In this document: positions 36,083-44,969 of the stretch, one piece after another
How the letters are laid out: every line of letters starts with the position of its first letter
Numbering within the stretch: position 1 is the stretch's first letter
Origin: JAQVEB01 sp028698105
Lineage (GTDB): Bacteria; Bacteroidota; Bacteroidia; Bacteroidales; Dysgonomonadaceae
NCBI GenBank assembly: GCA_964293155.1
Contig: CAXYYA010000006.1
Coordinates: forward strand, 37,845 to 101,844
DNA length: 64,000 nucleotides
Direction of reading: 5' to 3'
The notes under the pieces: generated by a model
The model's database searches: none
The model's input: only the letters and a program-made list of their open reading frames with translations
What the model was told of the DNA's origin: nothing
Program-made: the position numbers and the translations under genes

Positions 36083-39000
36083 ATGAAAGTAAAATTAAAT
36101 TTTATGCTGATGTTGCTCTTCATTCCCATTTTTTCGTTTGCTCAACAGCAAATAAAAGTATCGGGAAATGTAACCGAGCAAAAGACAGGTTATCCCGCCA
36201 TCGGGGTTACGGTGATGGTGAAAGGAACAACCACGGGTACCGTTACCGATATTGACGGCAATTACACCTTGGATAACGTGCCGGGCAACGGAACTATTGT
36301 TTTCAGTTACATTGGTATGACCACGGTTGAAGAACCCGTCAACGGACGTTCAACCATTAACGTGCAGTTGGCGGAAGATGTGCATAAGCTGGACGAAGTA
36401 GTGGTTATTGGTTATGGAACGGCTTCGCGAAGAGATATCACAGGTTCAATTGTCAAAGTATCATCCAAAGAACTGACCGGAAAGCCGAACTTTAACCCAA
36501 TTTCCTCCTTACAGGGAAAAGTAAGTGGATTGAGTGTCGTTAATAATGGGATACCTGGTTCGGAGCCGGATATACGAATTCGCGGTACGGTCAGTTTAAA
36601 TCAGACGAAACCCCTTTACATTGTTGACGGGATTTTTAATGATAATATCAACTTTGTGAATCCTTCGGATATTGAATCAATGGAAGTATTGAAAGACCCG
36701 TCTTCGCTGGCTATCTTCGGGGTAAGGGGCGCTAACGGCGTAATCATCATTACAACGAAAAAGGGCCAGCAAGGTAAAGTTAATGTAAATATCAGTTCGT
36801 CCCTCGGAGTAAAAAACATCGTTTCGATTCCGCAAATGACTGACAGGAACGGGTTTATCAAATTATATGATGAACAAAGAGCTAATCAGGGAGCTGTTCC
36901 TTACACCGATTACGGCCTTTTTAACGGAAACACAAACTGGATTAATGAAATTCAGAAAAAAAATGCGCTGGTAAATATCAACAATATCAGCATTAGTAGC
37001 GGAAGCGATAAAAATAAATTATACATCGGCTTAGGCTACATGTCGGAACAAGGATTAATCAAAAATGAGCAATATAACAAATTTACGGCTTCCATAAATG
37101 ACGAAATAAATATTACCAACAATCTAAAAATCGGAGTTGGAGCCAACGGATCGAAAGCAATATTGCCACAGTATCACAACTTTATATCCGCATTAAATGC
37201 TACGCCCATCGTTGAACCTTTTAATTCAACTTATGGAGTGTATAATAAACTTCCTGATCAAATAGGCGGTCCTCAAATCGGGAACCCACTCTTGTTTGTT
37301 GAAGGAACAAAAAATACAAGTTTAGCCGAAGAGTATCGTGTTTTAGGCAACGCCTTTCTGGAATATATTTTCCTCAAGAATTTCACTTTTAAAATGAGTT
37401 ATTTCGCCGATTTGGGATTCAACAACGGCACAGGATATACCCCCTTGATTAAAGTTTATAATGCCGAATCAAATCAGGTCGTTAATTGGAATTCGAAATC
37501 GGCTGTTTCGCAATATAAAAATCAGTATGCCAAATACCAACAAGATTACTTATTGACCTATAAAAATCAATTTGGAGACCATGGTTTGACGCTTTTGGGT
37601 GGTTTTACAACCTATTATGAAAACTACAGCCAAATAAGCGGAAGTATTTCGCAATACGCCGGTGGCGATCCGATACCGAACGATAAACGATGGTGGTATT
37701 TGAATGTGTATCCTTATGGCGATCCGGAATCGCAAAAAAACAGCTCAGACCAATGGGAGCGTTCTACTGTTTCCACACTGTTCAGGGCACTTTACAATTA
37801 TAAAGGGAAATATAATCTGAGCGCTTCATTTCGCCGCGATGGTTCGTCCGAAATTTCACCAAGCCACCGTTATCAAAATTTCTGGGCATTGGGCGCAGCA
37901 TGGTATGTAACTGAAGAAAACTTCATGAAAGATCAAAATTTCATCAATAATTTAAAGATAAAAGCTTCACTTGGTCAACTAGGTAATCAATACACAGACG
38001 TTCATTACCCCTATTTCCCTAATTATCAGGAAGGATCCACGGCGGTATTTGGAAATAATCTGGTTCCAGCTTATGTGTTGGCCTATAAGAACACACCCAA
38101 TTTGAAGTGGGAAACTGTTGACGCATACGAAGGTGGATTTGAAATGGATGCAATGAACAATAGATTACATTTCGAAGCAAATTATTTCGATAAACGAACC
38201 AAAGATTTGCTCACGATGGTTAACGATGGCGCTAATGATTTTTACATGAATGCGGGCTCCGTTAAAAGTTCCGGGTTCGAATTCTTGTCTTCCTGGAATC
38301 AAACGGTGAACGATGATTTTAATTATACAATTTCCGGAAATTTAACCACAATGAAAAGTAAGGTATTAAGTGTTTGGAAAGATGGATATAAATACTATTC
38401 CGGAAATTCAGTAACAGAAGCTGGTCTGCCTATTGGTTACTTTTACGGGTATGTGGTAGATGGAATTGTTCAATCTTATGCCGACAAGTTGGCCAGTCCT
38501 GTGAACACCTTAGGTGATTATGGGCCAGGAGATTTGAAGTTTAAAGATTTGAATGGGGATAATAAGATCACCTCGGATGACAGAAAAATGATCGGAAACC
38601 CAACGCCCGATTTCACGTATGGAATTTCAACAACCTTAAATTACAAGAATTTTGATCTGACTATTGATTTCCAAGGTGTTTATGGAAATGAGATTTGGCG
38701 TGCCTGGGGCAATGGTTCCACATATTCCGTATTTAATTATCGGAAAGCACGATTGGATAGATGGACGGAAGCAGGCTCCTCAAATTGGGAACCGCGCGTT
38801 GGAAACGATGCCATCAATAATTTACCGTCAACCTACATGATTGAAGATGGAAGTTATTTCAGATTGCGTAACTTACAATTAGGTTACAACGTTCCAAAGA
38901 AGGCCCTGTCAGGTTTGGGAATTAACTCCTTACGATTCTATCTAAGCGGACAAAACCTATTCACGTTGAAAAATAATTCAGGATTCACACCCGAAGCCGG

Positions 39001-39085
39001 CGGTTCAGCCATCTCTTTTGGAGTTGATGACGGAGGTTACCCGGTTCCCGCTGTTACCACTTTAGGAATTAACATTACATTATAA
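36083..39085 (+). CDS. susC: SusC/RagA-family TonB-dependent outer-membrane transporter
   Basis: 1000 residues from ATG 36083, which begins the signal peptide (MKVKLNFMLMLLFIPIFSFAQ); the frame extends 24 codons upstream but those are not signal-like. A CarboxypepD_reg-like domain (about 24-100), a TonB-box-like stretch LDEVVVIGYGT, the plug (TGSIVKVSS, IRIRGTVSLNQTKPLYIVDG) and a long beta-barrel follow. It imports oligosaccharides across the outer membrane with its SusD lid. susD is 20 bp downstream. The gene is visibly AT-richer than the housekeeping genes, in keeping with an accessory locus. Confidence 0.95.
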   Translation: MKVKLNFMLMLLFIPIFSFAQQQIKVSGNVTEQKTGYPAIGVTVMVKGTTTGTVTDIDGNYTLDNVPGNGTIVFSYIGMTTVEEPVNGRSTINVQLAEDVHKLDEVVVIGYGTASRRDITGSIVKVSSKELTGKPNFNPISSLQGKVSGLSVVNNGIPGSEPDIRIRGTVSLNQTKPLYIVDGIFNDNINFVNPSDIESMEVLKDPSSLAIFGVRGANGVIIITTKKGQQGKVNVNISSSLGVKNIVSIPQMTDRNGFIKLYDEQRANQGAVPYTDYGLFNGNTNWINEIQKKNALVNINNISISSGSDKNKLYIGLGYMSEQGLIKNEQYNKFTASINDEINITNNLKIGVGANGSKAILPQYHNFISALNATPIVEPFNSTYGVYNKLPDQIGGPQIGNPLLFVEGTKNTSLAEEYRVLGNAFLEYIFLKNFTFKMSYFADLGFNNGTGYTPLIKVYNAESNQVVNWNSKSAVSQYKNQYAKYQQDYLLTYKNQFGDHGLTLLGGFTTYYENYSQISGSISQYAGGDPIPNDKRWWYLNVYPYGDPESQKNSSDQWERSTVSTLFRALYNYKGKYNLSASFRRDGSSEISPSHRYQNFWALGAAWYVTEENFMKDQNFINNLKIKASLGQLGNQYTDVHYPYFPNYQEGSTAVFGNNLVPAYVLAYKNTPNLKWETVDAYEGGFEMDAMNNRLHFEANYFDKRTKDLLTMVNDGANDFYMNAGSVKSSGFEFLSSWNQTVNDDFNYTISGNLTTMKSKVLSVWKDGYKYYSGNSVTEAGLPIGYFYGYVVDGIVQSYADKLASPVNTLGDYGPGDLKFKDLNGDNKITSDDRKMIGNPTPDFTYGISTTLNYKNFDLTIDFQGVYGNEIWRAWGNGSTYSVFNYRKARLDRWTEAGSSNWEPRVGNDAINNLPSTYMIEDGSYFRLRNLQLGYNVPKKALSGLGINSLRFYLSGQNLFTLKNNSGFTPEAGGSAISFGVDDGGYPVPAVTTLGINITL

Positions 39086-39105
39086 CTAATAACAAACAGA
39101 ATATT

Positions 39106-40584
39106 ATGAAACGAAATAAATATCTCTTACTCAGCATAATTGTTTTGGTTACGTTTCTATCTGGCTGCTCGGATTTTTTGGATCGCAAACCATTAGGAAC
39201 AGCCACTGAAGGAGATTTAACCGTTGGTGGTGTTGAAGGAAAAGTATTCGGATTGTATGGCGATTTTAGATTGGAAGGAGTATCCGGACTTCCAATGATA
39301 TTCATGCACACCATGCGTAGTGACGATGCAATAAAAGGAAGTACTCCCACCGACGGAGCCAACTATGAGCAAATGGCCGACTACTTCAAGTATGACAAAT
39401 CAGACGGCTGGTTGAATTTGGGTTATTGGAATGATCACTATAAATTAATCTACGACTGCAACGATGTTTTGCATCAAATAGATTCATTGAATTTATCTAC
39501 GGAAGGCGATATCATTAATGAAGCCGAAGCAAGATTTTTCAGAGCATATTCCTATTTTGATCTTGTAAGAACCTACGGAGAAGTTCCTTTAATTGATTTC
39601 AAAATTTATAACATAGGTGATGCAAATATTGAGAAATCAAGTGTAGATAAAATATATGCGTTTATTGACAGTGATTTGGATTTTGCATCAACCCATTTGC
39701 CCGCATCATGGAATAGTACATATACCGGAAGAGCAACTAATGGAGCAGCTAATACATTATGGGCAAAAACAAAGTTGTATAGAAAAGACTGGGCAACAGC
39801 TCTAACCAAATTGAACACAGTAATCAATTCCGGTACTTATTCATTGCTGGATTCTTATAATAAATTCTTCACCGAAGAAGGGGAAAACTCAAGCGAATCC
39901 ATCCTCGAGGTTCAAATGTACGTTAATGCCAACGGTAGTGTAAGCTACAGCAATAACCACAATGGAGCTCAAGGTGTACGCGGTAGCGGCGATTGGGATT
40001 TAGGATGGGGATGGAACGTCCCCAGCCAGGATTTGGTGGATTCCTACGAAGCAGGTGATCCGCGCAAGACAACCACAATTCTTTATTCCGGCGGCTCCGA
40101 TGGTTATGGATTAACTGTGCCTGCTTCATTAGGTACCATCCAGCCGTACTGGAACAGAAAAATATATTCAAATCCGGCTCGAAGAGCTGCAACCGGGATA
40201 AAATATGCCAACTGGCTTAATATTAGAATCCTGCGATATGCAGATGTGCTATTAATGGCCGCTGAAGCAGCCAATGAAACGGGAGATACCACCACCGCTT
40301 TATCAAATCTCGAAAAAGTTCGGGCAAGAGCCAGGGGTACTTCAAACGCGCTGCCGGTAATTAATACTACAAATAAAGATGCTCTGCGAACTGCAATTAA
40401 AAAAGAACGAAGATCCGAATTTGCCATGGAGTATGAGCGGTTTTTCGATTTGGTTCGCTGGGGTGATGCCCAAACAGTATTGGGAGGAAAAGGTTACACG
40501 GATAAATGTAAATATTATCCCATACCGCAATCCATTATAGATAAAGCACAAGGTAAATTGACACAAAATCCGGATTGGAATTAG
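39106..40584 (+). CDS. susD: SusD/RagB-family glycan-binding lipoprotein
   Basis: 492 residues. The lipoprotein signal ends LSGC (Cys21), followed by SDFLDRKPLG, the classical SusD opening. Helical TPR-like parts (INEAEARFFRAYSYFDLVRTYGEVPLI) and the C-terminal RILRYADVLLMAAEAANE...RRSEFAMEYERFFDLVRWG are diagnostic. It caps the SusC barrel on the cell surface and binds the polysaccharide. It is co-directional with susC and followed 29 bp later by the LamG-like gene. Confidence 0.95.
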   Translation: MKRNKYLLLSIIVLVTFLSGCSDFLDRKPLGTATEGDLTVGGVEGKVFGLYGDFRLEGVSGLPMIFMHTMRSDDAIKGSTPTDGANYEQMADYFKYDKSDGWLNLGYWNDHYKLIYDCNDVLHQIDSLNLSTEGDIINEAEARFFRAYSYFDLVRTYGEVPLIDFKIYNIGDANIEKSSVDKIYAFIDSDLDFASTHLPASWNSTYTGRATNGAANTLWAKTKLYRKDWATALTKLNTVINSGTYSLLDSYNKFFTEEGENSSESILEVQMYVNANGSVSYSNNHNGAQGVRGSGDWDLGWGWNVPSQDLVDSYEAGDPRKTTTILYSGGSDGYGLTVPASLGTIQPYWNRKIYSNPARRAATGIKYANWLNIRILRYADVLLMAAEAANETGDTTTALSNLEKVRARARGTSNALPVINTTNKDALRTAIKKERRSEFAMEYERFFDLVRWGDAQTVLGGKGYTDKCKYYPIPQSIIDKAQGKLTQNPDWN

Positions 40585-40613
40585 TTTAAAAACACTCGAA
40601 ACAGAATATACAT

Positions 40614-41483
40614 ATGAAAAAAATATCTCAATTATTTATACTCCTTGCTGCAACTGCGTTCTTTGCAGGATGTCAGCAACTGGATCAGCCCGTGCTGGGA
40701 GATTACCCGAAAGATGCAAATCCTGCGGGTGGACCATTGAAATTTTACGCAGCTTTCGACGGAACAAGCGATGACCCCTTGAAAAATGCAGTGGACAGTA
40801 TTCGTGCAAATTTTGCTTCGGCAAATACGACCACGACCATTGACGGTGTTTCCGGCAAGGCTATTCAAAGCGGCGTAGGCGCCTTTGTAACCTACGCAAA
40901 ACCAAACGATTTTGGTGCGTATGCAAGTAGTTTTACCATCTCGTTTTGGGAAAAACACGACGGACAAACAAAAAACAATGCTTTGACAAATGGCCCGGAA
41001 TATCCGTTTAGTTTTGTTTCTCCTTCGAACTATCACTGGTCGAGCAGCAACATGTTCCTTTTGTTTGAAGGCGATAACACCAAATGTGCAGTAAAATTTG
41101 TACTCGTCTCGGGGCTTAATGACAACGGTGGCTCAAAAAGCGACACATGGCTTACGTGGGAAAGCGCTAATTCTATTCCCGGATTGTTGGATAACAACTG
41201 GCACCATTGTGCCTTTGTGTACGATGAAACAACATCAGGGTTATCCTTCTATCTGGATAATAAATTGATCGGGACAAAAACATGGGCAGGACACGGCGCT
41301 CTTGGAATCGTAAACGATAAAATCAATTCCATGAGAATCGGTTGCGGCCCCCAGGGAGATGCAAACGATAAAAGCGACAACTGGCTGGCTTCCACATGGA
41401 AAGGCGGATTAGACCAGTTCAGAATGTATGCCAAGGCGCTCACAGCTACCGAAATAGCTGAATTATATAACGCAAAAAAATAA
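40614..41483 (+). CDS. LamG-like (concanavalin-fold) surface lipoprotein
   Basis: 289 residues, lipoprotein signal with FFAGC (Cys20). The body fits a Laminin_G_3/LamG jelly roll: FTISFWEKHDGQ, NNWHHCAFVYDETTSGLSFYLDNKLIGTKTW, and the ending LDQFRMYAKALTATEIAELYNAKK. Its place after susD matches the SusE/SGBP position in other PULs, so it is probably a surface glycan-binding protein. No catalytic residues are obvious, and a hydrolytic role cannot be excluded. A hairpin lies after the stop. Confidence 0.85.
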   Translation: MKKISQLFILLAATAFFAGCQQLDQPVLGDYPKDANPAGGPLKFYAAFDGTSDDPLKNAVDSIRANFASANTTTTIDGVSGKAIQSGVGAFVTYAKPNDFGAYASSFTISFWEKHDGQTKNNALTNGPEYPFSFVSPSNYHWSSSNMFLLFEGDNTKCAVKFVLVSGLNDNGGSKSDTWLTWESANSIPGLLDNNWHHCAFVYDETTSGLSFYLDNKLIGTKTWAGHGALGIVNDKINSMRIGCGPQGDANDKSDNWLASTWKGGLDQFRMYAKALTATEIAELYNAKK

Positions 41484-41493
41484 ACCATTCAAA

Positions 41494-41526
41494 AGCAGAA
41501 AGGGGTACAATATAGCCTTTTCTGCT
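41494..41526 (+). terminator. Intra-operon hairpin after the LamG-like gene (attenuator candidate)
   Basis: AGCAGAAAGG (41494-41503) pairs with CCTTTTCTGCT (41516-41526) with one bulge, then ATATTTTCC. The weak T run suggests partial termination that lowers expression of the enzymes relative to susCD. Confidence 0.45.
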
Positions 41527-41569
41527 ATATTTTCCGTTTACAGTACCTTAATATATCCATTGTTGATGA

Positions 41570-43252
41570 ATGTCTAATTTCTCTTCGAAATATTACTTTA
41601 TTTTCCTGTTGGGATTATCATTATATGTTGGTGGTTGCGGTAAGGACGACTCACCTCCTCCGCCCCCGGAGCCGATAGCTAATGCTGTTATTGATAATGC
41701 TTACATAAATAAAACACTTATTGCGAACGGACAAACCAAGTATAATATTCAGGCCGATTCCATCGTTTTTCACATCCGTTTCTCTTCCGATATTAATCTG
41801 AAAGAATTGAAACGTGAGAAAATTAGTTTCAATAACGGCATAGATACCTCATACACCTTATTGAACGATACGTCAAAAAGAGTTTTGTCTTTCAAAATAA
41901 ATAAACAACTCGCTTACTTTACAACCTATACGCTTTCAATCTCAAGTGGCAGAAACTTAGGTATTAATTTGAGCAACAGTTATCAATATTCTTTTATCAC
42001 CCAACTAAACCCTGCCCCAAAATTTCCTGCAATTTCCGATGACAGTTTGCTTACATTGACGCAAAAACAAACTTTTCGTTATTTTTGGGATTACGGACAT
42101 CCGGTTTCAGGTCTTGCAAGAGAACGCACCGGTTCCGGTGAAACGGTAACAATCGGCGGATCGGGATTCGGTATCATGGCTATTCCGGTAGCGATAAAAC
42201 GAAACTGGATTACACGCAAACAAGGTTTTGAAAGATTAACGACCATTGTGAATTTTCTAAACACAAAAGCCGATCGTTTTCACGGCGCTTTTCCCCACTG
42301 GCTCAATGGAACAAGTGGAAAAGTACAGCCTTTCAGCACGAAAGACGATGGTGCCGATTTGGTAGAAACCGCATTTATGATTCAGGGACTGCTTGCTGTG
42401 CAGCAATATTTTAAAAACGGAAATCAGGAAGAAAGGGCATTGTGCGACACCATTCAGAAAGTTTGGGAAAAAGTGGAATGGACGTGGTTTCAGCAAAACG
42501 GACAGCAAAAACTTTACTGGCACTGGTCTCCCAACTACGATTGGGCAATGAATATGCCCATCACCGGGTGGAACGAGGGTTTGATCGTATATGTGTTGGC
42601 AGCGTCTTCGCCCACTTTTCCGATTGAAAAACCGGTGTATGAAAACGGATGGGCGCAAAACGGAGCTATCAAAAACGGAAAATTATTTTACGATATTCAA
42701 CTCCCGTTGGGAGAAGACCGGGGTGGACCTTTGTTTTTTGCGCATTATTCGTTTTTAGGGCTTGATCCGAGAAACCTCTCGGACGCTTACGCAAATTACT
42801 GGACGCAAAACACAGCGCATACCCAAATTAATTATCGTTATTGCGTGGAAAATCCAAACGGTAATTACGGGTTTAACACAAATTGTTGGGGTTTGTCCGC
42901 CTGCGATTCGCCGACCGGCTACGGCGCGTTCTCGCCAAACAACGATAACGGCACCATTGCAGTCACGGCGGCTCTATCGTCCTTTCCTTACTCACCTGAG
43001 GAGAGCATGCAGGCGTTGCGTTTCTTCTACTATGTTTTGGGAGATGAAATTTGGAGAGAATACGGATTCATGGATTCTTTCAATTTGAATAAAAAGTGGT
43101 TTTCCAATTCACATCTGGCAATTGATCAAGGGCCTGTCATCATTATGATAGAGAATTACCGTACGCAAATGCTTTGGAATTTATTTATGCAAAACGGAGA
43201 TATTCAAAAAGGTATTACAAAACTTGGATTTACTTATACACCCATGCCTTAA
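41570..43252 (+). CDS. GH144-type endo-beta-1,2-glucanase lipoprotein with N-terminal Ig-like domain
   Basis: 560 residues. The lipoprotein signal ends GGC (Cys23), followed by a PPPPPEP linker. An SbsA/Big_5-like beta domain (about 35-145) precedes the catalytic glucoamylase-like (PF10091/GH144) domain from about residue 160. Visible motifs are TIGGSGFGIMAIPVA, KADRFHGAFPHWLNG, YWHWSPNYDWAMNMPITGWNE and GGPLFFAHYSFLGLDPRN. Characterised GH144 enzymes cut beta-1,2-glucan to sophorooligosaccharides; activity here is inferred. The extra N-terminal domain distinguishes it from the second copy and suggests a surface-exposed first cut. Confidence 0.85.
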   Translation: MSNFSSKYYFIFLLGLSLYVGGCGKDDSPPPPPEPIANAVIDNAYINKTLIANGQTKYNIQADSIVFHIRFSSDINLKELKREKISFNNGIDTSYTLLNDTSKRVLSFKINKQLAYFTTYTLSISSGRNLGINLSNSYQYSFITQLNPAPKFPAISDDSLLTLTQKQTFRYFWDYGHPVSGLARERTGSGETVTIGGSGFGIMAIPVAIKRNWITRKQGFERLTTIVNFLNTKADRFHGAFPHWLNGTSGKVQPFSTKDDGADLVETAFMIQGLLAVQQYFKNGNQEERALCDTIQKVWEKVEWTWFQQNGQQKLYWHWSPNYDWAMNMPITGWNEGLIVYVLAASSPTFPIEKPVYENGWAQNGAIKNGKLFYDIQLPLGEDRGGPLFFAHYSFLGLDPRNLSDAYANYWTQNTAHTQINYRYCVENPNGNYGFNTNCWGLSACDSPTGYGAFSPNNDNGTIAVTAALSSFPYSPEESMQALRFFYYVLGDEIWREYGFMDSFNLNKKWFSNSHLAIDQGPVIIMIENYRTQMLWNLFMQNGDIQKGITKLGFTYTPMP

Positions 43253-43278
43253 TCTTTTTCATTCGTTTGATATTTTGC

Positions 43279-43286
43279 TAATTTTG
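43279..43286 (+). promoter_or_regulatory. -7 promoter element inside the PUL
   Basis: TAATTTTG matches TAnnTTTG, with TTTC at 43256-43259 at a 19-bp spacing. It lies 31 bp before the start codon of the gene remnant and may now drive the second GH144 and following genes. Confidence 0.4.
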
Positions 43287-43317
43287 CTCATCAATAAAAT
43301 CAGGAAATCATATAACT

Positions 43318-43511
43318 ATGACATCACGAAGAAAATTCATCAAATCTCTCCCACCGACGAACTTCAGGTAACTGCGGAAAATTCATTTAAAGTGATAGAC
43401 GGCCATCCGCATTTCGAAGAAAAAGTGGAGAAATTCAATGCCTCCGCGGCTGCAAAAGAATACATAAAACACACTTACAGAAGCGGATGGAAATTACCCG
43501 GGATGCCTTGA
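43318..43511 (+). pseudogene. Remnant of a twin-arginine-signal enzyme with large internal deletion
   Basis: ATG 43318 opens MTSRRKFIKSL, a classical Tat signal start (SRRKFIK), but the frame stops at 43371 after 17 residues. From about 43345 another frame continues without interruption as a C-terminal-like stretch (DELQVTAENSFKVIDGHPHF, then EEKVEKFNASAAAKEYIKHT and a GWKLPGMP end) to the stop at 43511. The two pieces fit the two ends of one gene joined by a frame-shifting deletion. Tat starts of this form are frequent in Gfo/Idh/MocA oxidoreductases of Bacteroidota PULs, but the C-terminal piece does not let me name the family. This remnant accounts for the 313-bp gap between the two GH144 genes. 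Confidence 0.5.
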
Positions 43512-43565
43512 TGATACAACATGATAAAACCGAACAGTCAGCTTTTTGGCTAAACGATTAAAAGT

Positions 43566-44951
43566 ATGGAACTAAAATATAAATATATAACGATTCTAAT
43601 GATGTGTGTAATTTTCGGCGCATCATCGTGTAATGAAAACAATTCATCAAAAAAGGGGAAAGGAGAAATCTCCGAGCAGTCTGAACGTCCGCTTACCTTC
43701 CCTTCCAACGACGCCCTCCTCGATTTCATCCAGAAAACACACCTGAATTACATGTGGGATGGAGCCGAAAAAACGTCGGGCTTAGCGCCCGAACGGATTC
43801 ACATGGACGGTGTTTACCCGCAAAACGACCAAACGGTGGTGACCACCGGCGGCAGCGGATTCGGCATTGCGGGACTTATCGTGGGAATCGAACGCGGATT
43901 TATTCCGCGCGCCGACGGCGTAACGCGTCTCCACCAAATCGTGGATTATCTGGCTAAGGCAGATCGTTTTCACGGCGTTTGGTCGCACTGGATTTACGGT
44001 GAAACCGGAAAAGTAAAACCTTTCGGTACAAAAGACAACGGCGGCGACCTCGTGGAAAGCGCTTTTCTGATGCAGGGGTTACTCATTGCCCGCGAATATT
44101 TCAAGAACGGGAACGAAAACGAGAAACAACTCGCCTCGAAAATAAACAACCTGTGGCGCGACATGGAATGGGACTGGTATCTAAACGGACAAGACGTATT
44201 GTACTGGCACTGGAGCCCCGAATATCAGTGGGAAATGAACTTTCCGCTTCGCGGTTATAACGAGTGCCTCATCACCTATATTCTGGCCGCATCATCGCCC
44301 TCGCACACCATTCCCGCTTCGGCCTACCATAACGGCTGGGCGCGCGATGGCGAGATTAAAAGCGATGCCGTGGCTTACGGCTACCCGCTGATTCTCAAGT
44401 TTAATGGTGCCGAAGAATACGGAGGCCCGTTGTTTTGGGCTCATTACTCCTATATCGGCTTAAATCCGAAAGGGTTGGTGGACGAATACGCCAATTACTG
44501 GGATGTTAACCGGAATCAGGCGATGATCAACTACAAATATTGTGTGCAAAACCCGAAAGGATACAAAGGCTACAGCGATTCCTGCTGGGGATTGACCGCC
44601 AGTTACTCCGTGGATGGTTATTCCGCGCACATGCCGATGAAAAACGATTTAGGCGTGATCACACCAACGGCGGCCTTGTCAAGTTTCCCTTACACACCAG
44701 AACAGTCTATGCGGGCATTGAAATATTTCTACAACGATATGGGCGATAAACTGTGGGGAAAATACGGCTTTTACGATGCTTTCAGCATGCAATACAACTG
44801 GTATCCGCAGCGTTATCTGGCTATTGACCAGCTTACCATTGCCCCAATGATCGAAAATTACCGCTCCGGATTGCTCTGGAAACTGTTCATGGGCGCGCCC
44901 GAAATTCAGGAAGGATTGAAAAAACTGGGATTCACATCAAACCCATCATAA
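43566..44951 (+). CDS. Second GH144-type beta-1,2-glucanase lipoprotein
   Basis: 461 residues, lipoprotein signal ending GASSC (Cys22), then a short charged linker and the catalytic domain directly (no Ig-like domain). Motifs parallel the first copy: TTGGSGFGIAGLIVGIERGF, KADRFHGVWSHWIYGETGKV, YWHWSPEYQWEMNFPLRGYNE, GGPLFWAHYSYIGLNP and YTPEQSMRALKYFY. The copies are clearly divergent, so they probably differ in location or product length instead of being a recent duplication. GH3 follows 18 bp downstream. Confidence 0.85.
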   Translation: MELKYKYITILMMCVIFGASSCNENNSSKKGKGEISEQSERPLTFPSNDALLDFIQKTHLNYMWDGAEKTSGLAPERIHMDGVYPQNDQTVVTTGGSGFGIAGLIVGIERGFIPRADGVTRLHQIVDYLAKADRFHGVWSHWIYGETGKVKPFGTKDNGGDLVESAFLMQGLLIAREYFKNGNENEKQLASKINNLWRDMEWDWYLNGQDVLYWHWSPEYQWEMNFPLRGYNECLITYILAASSPSHTIPASAYHNGWARDGEIKSDAVAYGYPLILKFNGAEEYGGPLFWAHYSYIGLNPKGLVDEYANYWDVNRNQAMINYKYCVQNPKGYKGYSDSCWGLTASYSVDGYSAHMPMKNDLGVITPTAALSSFPYTPEQSMRALKYFYNDMGDKLWGKYGFYDAFSMQYNWYPQRYLAIDQLTIAPMIENYRSGLLWKLFMGAPEIQEGLKKLGFTSNPS

Positions 44952-44969
44952 AAATAAAAAAGAAAAGAT

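Noticed and set aside
43224..43511. A 95-codon frame taken as a small intact gene
   Set aside because: Its first codons lie inside the end of the first GH144 gene in another frame; only the last 55 codons look protein-like and they fit a remnant.
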